51,630 nucleotides of DNA from Pelargonium nanum (lineage: Eukaryota; Streptophyta; Magnoliopsida; Geraniales; Geraniaceae), in assembly GCA_036897485.1 (NCBI GenBank), contig JAYMTF010000122.1, positions 1 through 51,630 of the forward strand, given 5' to 3'. Shown here one piece after another: positions 45,013 through 51,630 of the stretch (the stretch's first letter is position 1; every line of letters starts with the position of its first letter). Under the pieces are notes generated by a model. It was not told where the DNA came from, did no database searches, and saw only the letters and a list, made by a program, of their open reading frames with translations. Position numbers and translations under genes: made by a program.

Positions 45013-45560
45013 TTTTTTTTTAGTAATTTATTAGATAATCATATCAGCTTGTAGCTGAGGTACTATTTTTTTTTTTAATAGGCAACGGCATAAAGAACCT
45101 TTACAAGAGATATATACACAAGCTTAAACAAGGAAACAATAGTGTTCAGTTACCGCACCAAAGTGTTCTCCTACACCACCACCAAGTATGTGTTGAGTGG
45201 GAATCGATCCTGAGACCTCATCCCACTCACACAGCTAGAATAACCAACTGCGCCACCCTTAGTGGTTGTAGCTGAGGTACTAAAATGTTCGGGTTATGAA
45301 ACCCCATCCAGCCTACAAAGCCTAACACAAAATCTGATTATCTAGCAAGAGTATGAGCCACTCGGTTCGCAAACCGCCCAATAAAACAAAATTTAATGCT
45401 AATAGACTATAAAGCAATTACACGAATATCACTGATGATCAAGCAGTAGGCGCTGGAAGCCCCCATTCAGCTTGGATTGCCTCAATCACTATCCTCGAAT
45501 CTGATTCTACTGTTACATTCACCAATCCCGACCCCTTTAGTTCCTCACTTGTTTTCTTTT
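45013..45560 (-). mobile_element. LINE 3' fragment (RNase H end), split by a SINE
   Basis: Read on the minus strand, 45550-45283 has RNase H (RVT_3) words in more than one frame, such as VESDSRIVIEAIQAEWG and IGRFANRVAHTLAR, as in plant LINE tails. It continues beyond the SINE at 45048-45013 and ends in an A8 run (T8 on the plus strand, about 45013-45020). The frame is broken and the 5' part is missing. Confidence 0.65.
45049..45282 (-). mobile_element. tRNA-derived SINE with perfect 17-bp target-site duplications
   Basis: On the minus strand the body (45265-45066, about 200 bp) starts with the A box GTGGCGCAGTTGG, has the B box GGATCGATTCC 40 bp later, and ends in a poly-A tail (T12 on the plus strand at 45066-45076). 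TTGTAGCTGAGGTACTA stands on both sides, at 45049-45065 and 45266-45282. Perfect flanks and clean boxes point to a fairly recent insertion, inside an older LINE end. Confidence 0.93.
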
Positions 45561-46533
45561 GTATAAAAAAAAAAACTAACTATTTCAGGTGAAAGTTACA
45601 ATACTAAAACTTTTTGAGACATTTTGGCTTATTTTTAATTACTATATTGTTATGTTTTAGTGAAATTGGTGTCCATGATATTGTACGAATAATATGAAGT
45701 GATTTTGTGATATTAACCGCTCTTTAGGGGGGTGTGCGGGAAAGGATGCAGCGCGCTCAGACTGCATCCGCGAAACGACGCGAATGGATGCGGATGTGGG
45801 AAAAATTTATCTGGATGGTTTAGCGATTGGTTTTCTCCTCCGCCACCACTGAGCCAACAGAACCGCTGTGCCGATGGAGGTTTCCAATAACTACGGCGAA
45901 AACTCCGGCGAGACGCTAAAAAGCGAACAAAAATCACATTTTTGAATCATTGCCTTTAGAATAGTTTGCTATTGGATTTAATCGATTTTTATTCATTGCT
46001 ATGTTGAGTGTTTTTTAATCTGGTCGACAAAACTAATGAACATTCAACGTGATATATATAGTTTATCTTATTTATCATTTTGCCGACTTATGATAAACTG
46101 ATTTATTGTACCCCGTAAGGAAAAAAAAAATGGCCGACCTAATTTATTTCTACAAAAATTAATTAATCATAACAATGACATATAACAAAAGAACATGTTA
46201 ATTTATTACAACAATGATATTAAGCCCAACCAAACACCAACACGTAAGTTTATGACCTCACTTAAGACAAACAAAAAAATGAAACTAAATATCTTGCCAG
46301 CTCAGCAAAAAGAGCAGATATTTTGGTTCAAGTGTGGGCCCACACTCGTCTTCTCATCACCTTCATGCTTATCATCACCACTTTCAGCTCTCTCTCACTC
46401 TGTTCAAGAATCAGATTTTGCTAAAAAATCTCCATTTTCTCGAATCCACATTTCGATTTCTCAATTTTGTTATCAATCGAATTCGTAATTTTTTTTTGTT
46501 GTGAATTTTTGTTCGAAATTCGATTCGGAGACG
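45561..46533. other. Intergenic and promoter region of the CONSTANS-like gene
   Basis: A short GC-richer stretch (about 45710-45920) carries no recognised protein. The rest is AT-rich; the last 150 bp, with CT-rich CTCTCTCTC, form the 5' leader of the next gene. Confidence 0.4.
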
Positions 46534-48621
46534 ATGCAAAACCCTCACAAATGCGACGTCTGTTGCTCGCGACCGGCGGTCCTTCCCTGCCCCGCCGATT
46601 CGGCGAAGCTCTGTGTGCTCTGCGACCACCAGATCCACTCCGCGAACGCCTTGTCTCTCAAGCACCTCCGCTTCCAGATCTGCGAAACCTGCCGATCCGA
46701 ACCGGCCTCGATCCGCTCCTCCGCGAACGATCTCGCGCTCTGCAAGGACTGCGATCGCGATTCAGTCACGCACCACCGCCCTCCGGTCGAGCCTTTCTCG
46801 GGCCTTCCGTCTCCGACGGAGCTCGCGGCCGTGCTAGGTTTCGATCTGAGATCTGAAATTACGGTGGATTTTAGGGCTCCGAGTGCCGATTTGGGGGATT
46901 TGAAGGTGAAATCGTTGAAATGCGAGTTGTTTGAGCAATTGGCGGAGATGGAGAAGAGGGATTTGGTGAAATTTGGTGGAGATGGAATAAAATCGGAGGC
47001 GAATTGGAATGATGATGATGAGGAATTGTTTTGGGAACAGAAGCAATTTAGCTCTCTGGTGATGTTGTCTTCGAATCTGGAATCGAGAAAAGAATCAAAA
47101 GATGGTGATGGAGGTGGTGAAGGAGAGATGGTTTGGGACTATGATCATGCATATGAGGATTCTCAGGTTTGTACATGAACTTGCACTTTTAAAAAGTTAC
47201 TTTTTTATATATAAATAATTGACTAACTATACAACTATATTATACTCAATTTTCAACTATATTTTCTTAGAACATCACTCTCACCAATACCAAAATGAAA
47301 TTTAAGTGATCCAATTGCTAAAATATTTTAAATTAATCTCACAAAAAATTTGCTTTGAATAGTCCATCTACTAATTGATGTGTTGTGATTTGTGAATCTT
47401 CAATTGTGGCTCTACAGATGTGGGGTTTTCATTTAGGAAAATCAAAAGAATGTGAACCACTCAGTCCACAAGAAGTGAAATATGGTGCTAAGAATCAGAA
47501 GGACTTCGCTACAGAAACTTCCTCGTCAAGCAAAAATTTATCACAAGATGTATATGAGATGAAGGATCATTTCTCGATAAGCGATGACATGTTTTCAAAA
47601 GATGTAAGTCCGTCGTCTTGCTACCAATTGCAAAATAGTTAAATCCTTATGCACTCTTTTGAATTATCTAAATGTGTAGGTTTTTTGTATATGGATTCAT
47701 TTGTGTTTACGTCTTTGAATTGTTCAAAAGGGCAACTTATTCTCTATATATATCTCGGTTGGTGACAATTATGGATAAGTAAAATGACATTTTTTTCGTT
47801 TATTTTAAGTAAATTTTCAATAATCTAGAACATAAAGAAAATTTCATAACTTTGTGTTTTATTCTTCGATTTGGGTTATTTTTGCGTTGATTTCAAACAA
47901 CTTTTTGAAAGAAACTTTGTTGGTTGCTTTAGTGCATCGTTCATTTGGGTAAATCAGTGCATTACTTGTAGAAGTAATAATTCATGGTTCAAGTAATGAA
48001 ATTGGTTTGCATATTCTTGCAGTATCAATCAAACGCACAGTTTTCATCGGAGAGCATGTTGGTTCCTACGAGCGAGGCTGCAGAACTAACAAAATCAAAG
48101 GCGGACATGGAAATGATGGCGCAAAATAGAGGCAATGCCATGATACGCTACAAGGAGAAGAAAAAAGCTCGAAGGTACATATGTTTCCTGAGTTATATAT
48201 AGTATCTTGTAACTTCATAGTGTGTATAACTTTTGCCATATGCTTATACTATTGAAGGTTTAGCTCATAGAATTATTTTCTTAATGTTGACACCTAGACC
48301 GCGAAAAAGTGTGGTTCATGCCCCATAAATTTTGGAGAAACCATGGTTTTTGAGAAGTGTAGGAGTTTATTATTTGCTAGCTGATACATTTTTTTTTTTT
48401 GTAAATTCATAGTAGTTTGTTGTCGTAAAGTAAAAGTCAATGTAGTCATTTGAAAATGCATGTCAAGTTCATAGTAGCTATGTGCAATTACTCATTACCT
48501 ATTTGTATAAATGGTGTCACATTTCGTGAACAGGTACGATAAACACATTCGTTATGTGTCAAGGAAGGCTAGCGCGGATACTAGAAGGCGCGTGAAAGGT
48601 CGATTTGTGAAGGCAACTTGA
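46534..48621 (+). CDS. CONSTANS-like B-box/CCT zinc-finger protein (COL13-15 type)
   Basis: Four exons: 46534-47166, 47418-47603, 48023-48174 and 48534-48621, total 1059 nt and 352 residues. The N terminus holds two B boxes: CDVCCSRPAVLPCPADSAKL then CVLCDHQIHSAN, and CETCRSEPASIRSSANDLAL then CKDCDRDSVTHH; the LKHLRFQICETC link is as in COL14/COL15. The middle is acidic and Ser-rich. The C terminus, across the last splice, is a CCT domain: NAMIRYKEKKKARRYDKHIR, YVSRKASADTRRRVKGRFVK. B-box/CCT proteins act in the nucleus with NF-Y or HY5-type partners on flowering, light and stress programmes. The protein is shorter than most COL13-15 members. The assignment to this subgroup is from memory of the second B box. 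Confidence 0.93.
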
Positions 48622-49601
48622 CTGAGTTCTCACCCTCTTCTCAAGCACTAATATATTGACTAGCACAAGTTTAGTTTCCTTTTGATTCCAAGTTTGTGTA
48701 TATAGAGTTGGCAAATCGGGTTCCGGGTCGATTTTGTAAATCAAGTTTCGGGTTGGACTTCAATTTTTAGGCATGGTATGTCCTGATTTGTGAGGGTTTG
48801 TCCAACCTGACCTAAAAGTTGTTCGGATCAGATCACGTAAAAGTCGGGTTGGATTTCGGGTGTCTGGGATCGGGTCCAAATTGTCGGCACTAGTTGTACA
48901 TTAAGTAGTGAAGTAGTTTTCTATGTACCTTCCTATGTGTATCCTATGCCTAAAGTACATGTAATAGAGCTGTAAATTGAGTAGTGAATTAGTTTCAAGT
49001 ACCTATCTTATGTGTATATAATGCCTAAATTGTAGCTTTTTTCAGTTGAAGATTGTTGTGTTTTAAAACTAATGGATTGAAACATGAATCTATAAATTGT
49101 ATAAATATTTTGCAGATTATGTACCAACTATCGTCAGGCCAAATTCAAGTTTAAGCTTTGTTTGGTATGCTTGCTGATAAAATAAATAAATTCTTTTTTT
49201 TAGAGTTTATGTGAATAAGACTCGATGTGTCGCTTATGAAATAAGTCTAATTAGCAGCAATGATAAACTTTAGTCTAAATACAAAAGTTCTTAAGATATC
49301 AAGAACTATTGTGTTTTATTTCTTCAATAAGAAAGGACAAAGTTTACAACACATTTGCACGCATAACCGAAAACAACAAGAAGAAGAAAAACGACGTAGT
49401 GCGTGCATACCATGATAAGGTTCGAAAAGAATCGTATGTGTACAAACCTTTCACAACGACACAACCCCTGCACTCAACGTCTCAAAACAACAACTTTTCT
49501 GATACGCCAAGTCCGTTTCTTGCAGAGACAACATCTAATAATAATGTGTTCTTTCTTTTACAACTATCTTCTTTGTCCCTAGCTAGGCTCTAATGGTTGA
49601 T
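48622..49601. other. Intergenic, tail to tail between the CONSTANS-like and CASP-like genes
   Basis: It contains both 3' UTRs, a hAT-like element at 48703-48892 (own entry), and AT-rich DNA. Nothing else was recognised. Confidence 0.5.
48703..48892. mobile_element. hAT-like MITE after the CONSTANS-like gene
   Basis: It starts TAGAGTTGGCAAATCGGG and ends CCAAATTGTCGGCACTA, an imperfect inverted repeat. The inside is rich in CGGGTTGGA/CCAACCTGACC. The flanks do not give a clear 8-bp duplication. It may be part of the 3' UTR. Confidence 0.65.
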
Positions 49602-51162
49602 TCAAACTTTTTCATTGATTAGTGTTTGTCTAGGCATGAGCTTGTAGGCAGATAGGACAGTGAGAATCAAGTAGCAAAAGAAAGCTAAGTAGGCAAAAAC
49701 AGAAGCTACAAGCATTTTGTTGCAAAACTTGGTGACTCTATTGCAAATGGCCATCCAACCAGACTTCTCTTGCCCATATTGTCCCACATACCCTACAGCT
49801 GTTGCTGCTGCACATCCAGACATCATCAACAACACCATCACCTGCAAAAAACAACCATTCAACCAATTCAGTACCCATATTTTTTAGATCGGAATTCGAG
49901 TTCCCATTCTGACTTTTCGGGTTTATCCGGAAAATGAGTCTGCTCGGATTTTTACTTTTACAAGTAAAATGTATGAAAAGAACATTACTTACAAGATCAT
50001 GCATGAAAAGAAGAAAGTAGTTCTTGAGGTGTGATCCTGTTCTGTTCAAGAATTCCACAAAGAACAGAGATAACAGAGAAGAAGCACACACCATGCCATT
50101 CACAACCAGCAAGAACCTGCAAAATATATACAATACATTATAGGGCAAGTACATATGACATTTTGTGTCGTAACATGACACACAACACAAAATTAGCGTG
50201 TTTGATCTCGCACATTTTGTAATCGCGTAGTGTTCATGTTGGAGAACAAAACACGTTTGGTAACGGTGTTGTGCTTGTGCTGAGACTTCAAAACACGGAA
50301 GCGCTGTTAATCAGTCGTGTTGTGACACACACGTCACACGTAAGGCGCTAGTACATACACACACTTGTGTTACATGTCAAAAACGCATGACTAGCTAAAG
50401 CAAGTTTGCACAACCCGACCCGCAATTTTTTCAGGGTAGATCAGACCGACCCAAAATCGCTTTGTCTATTTCATATTGTACTAATCCACAAAAAAGTAAG
50501 CAAGATATTGAATTTGCGTCCAAATTATCAGCTCTAGTTTAAACCTAATTTGGGCAGGAACCATCGCAAACCTACTAGAAATCTCATGAACCGGACCGAA
50601 CCAGTTCGGTCCAAAAATGTGATCCGGACCGAATTTGAACATCCCTACTCATTACTAGAGCTAACAACTCGGGTTTCGGAACATGTTTGGGTTCAAAATG
50701 TTTTATCCAAATATGACCCAAAAAGAGTACGGGTTGGATATAAAATGTGCGGGATCTACTGATTTGCCCGACCCAACAAATAATCCGGTCCATTTATACA
50801 ACCCGAACCCCTAAAAAATATATAGAAAAATGTCGGGTGCTCACGAGTTCAGGTCCAAATCGTCACCTCTAACTCGAAAACACAAAATAGTAATGTATTT
50901 TTAGCATATAACACAAAATAGTAATATTGTTGGTGAGAGCTCACTTGAGTGCAGAGGAGTAGTCGTAACGAGCCGTGAGCTCCAAGCCAAACACAGAGAT
51001 CGTCTGGTGGCTCGTGACCATCACAGCGATCGAGACCAATGTACAGACGATCGTAAAAACCCTGAGGGCATAATGGGTATTTACCAAATTCCTCTGAAAC
51101 TGCGCTTCCATGGCTGAGATCGGCGAATCGCTAGCTTTCGATTGTGGGTTCTTTTCCGCCAT
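49602..51162 (-). CDS. CASP-like membrane protein (CASPL1F type, UPF0497)
   Basis: Three exons on the minus strand, 51162-50945, 50116-49993 and 49841-49602, total 582 nt and 193 residues. Four TM helices are seen: about residues 34-54 (LRVFTIVCTLVSIAVMVT), 72-96 (KFLLVVNGMVCASSLLSLFF), 106-135 (NYFLLFMHDLVMVLLMMSGC) and 160-182 (MLVASVFAYLAFFCYLILTV). The conserved Arg of TM1 (ALRVF) and Asp of TM3 (MHDL) of the CASP/MARVEL fold are present, as is the GYVGQYGQEKSGW-x-AICN loop with its cysteine. CASP proteins make membrane scaffolds at the Casparian strip; CASP-like members sit in the plasma membrane of other cells. The particular role is unknown. Confidence 0.94.
50141..50536. mobile_element. 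hAT-like MITE ('acacgacac' subfamily) in CASP-like intron 1
   Basis: It starts TAGGGCAAGTACATATGACA at 50141 and ends CAAATTATCAGCTCTA at 50536, an imperfect inverted repeat. The inside, with ATGTTGGAGAACAAAACACG and GTGTTGTGACACACACG, is like the element at 42132-42466. Confidence 0.7.
50656..50871. mobile_element. hAT-like MITE in CASP-like intron 1, second element
   Basis: It starts TAGAGCTAACAACTCGGG and ends GTCCAAATCGTCACCTCTA. The inside is rich in GGGTT and CCCGACCC words. Together with the element at 50141 it makes most of this 828-bp intron transposon-derived. Confidence 0.7.
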
Positions 51163-51464
51163 TGAAGAACAACAATAAGCTCTCTCTGCTCTCTGTGTTT
51201 TTTTATTTATTTTCTGGTTCTAACAATGGAGAGAGTGAGAGGTGAAGGAGAAGAGGAATTGAATTTTTGGGGTTTGTTGGTGGATTTAATAAGGAGTGTA
51301 CGCGTCCAACAGCTAGTGGATGGCCCACGATGTGCTCTACAGTTCAATGGATTTAGTAGCTCACCTATATTTTTGGAATTTTAATTTTTGAACACAAAAT
51401 GTTCGGAAGAAAAATCCATGTATTGCTCTATTTTTTTAAAATATTTAAATGTTTGAGGTAAAAT
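51163..51464. other. Upstream region of the CASP-like gene
   Basis: The first 120 bp (with CTCTCT runs) are probably the 5' leader and core promoter on the minus strand. Nothing else was recognised. Confidence 0.4.
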
Positions 51465-51630
51465 ATTCAATTTAGTCCCCGAACTTTGGTGTTTTAATTC
51501 AATTTGATCCATAAACTTTTTTTAACCAAAAATAGTCCTTGAATTTTGGTGTTTTGACCCAATTTGATCACTGAACTTTGTTTTGACCCGAAATGGTCAT
51601 TGAACTTTCAAATAATGACCCAAAATGGTC
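51465..51630. repeat. Left part of a 'tagtccctgaactt' inverted-repeat element, cut by the window edge
   Basis: TTTAGTCCCCGAACTTTGGT is followed by further imperfect copies of CAATTTGATC(C/A)(A/C)T(A/G)AACTTT and ATAGTCCTTGAATTTTGGTG. This is the repeated end of a common plant MITE/Mutator-like family. The rest lies outside. Confidence 0.6.

Noticed and set aside
46501-46856. Alternative frames of 129, 74 and 70 residues over the B-box exon
   Set aside because: The B-box frame has two full zinc-binding modules; the others are frame or strand shadows.
1-51630. CRISPR arrays, operons, phage or plasmid features
   Set aside because: The window is plant nuclear DNA; the tandem repeats are intronic, degenerate and lack spacer structure.

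Overview
The window is nuclear DNA of a flowering plant, most likely a eudicot. Genes are split by short AT-rich introns with GT-AG borders, every recognisable product belongs to a land-plant family, and the intergenic DNA is AT-rich and full of small transposon remnants. There is a cytosolic-type tRNA-Lys and no sign of a bacterial, organellar or viral block. The exact species cannot be read from the sequence.

Layout, left to right. A histidine-phosphatase (phosphoglycerate mutase-like) gene enters from the left edge and ends at 2988 (+), tail to tail with a NET3/KIP1-like actin-binding coiled-coil gene (5505-3522, -). Two tandem copies of the mitochondrial phosphate carrier gene follow (7596-10573 and 12468-16099, both +), with identical six-exon structure. 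The V-ATPase subunit C gene (21492-17488, -) has eleven exons, one intron using a GC donor. A tRNA-Lys(CTT) lies at 22313-22241 (-) and a CHZ1-type H2A.Z histone chaperone at 23481-24071 (+). A 7 kb gene-poor stretch (24072-31129) holds a tRNA-derived SINE with a perfect target-site duplication and a 5'-truncated LINE. Then come an auxin-receptor F-box gene of the AFB2/AFB3 type with a miR393 site (31130-33983, +), a CYSTM stress-type small protein (37104-34869, -), a small WW/zinc-ribbon protein resembling CURLY FLAG LEAF 1 (38305-37830, -), a single C2H2 zinc-finger protein (40073-40672, +), TRAP-beta of the ER translocon (44662-41796, -) with a 6-nt microexon, a nested SINE-in-LINE (about 45013-45560), a two-B-box CONSTANS-like CCT protein (46534-48621, +) and a CASP-like four-TM membrane protein (51162-49602, -).

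The genes do not form a pathway; this is an ordinary mixed plant gene neighbourhood. The strongest unlabelled pattern is structural: long introns near the 5' end of at least five genes (phosphatase, NET3-like, second phosphate carrier, V-ATPase C, TRAP-beta), and the long second intron of the CYSTM gene, are built from degenerate tandem duplications with periods of roughly 140-340 bp. The paralogous intron of the first phosphate carrier holds only one such unit. Many introns also carry small hAT-like or Stowaway-like non-autonomous elements. All exon models were made by eye from splice signals, reading-frame continuity and remembered family sequences; no alignment or transcript data were available.
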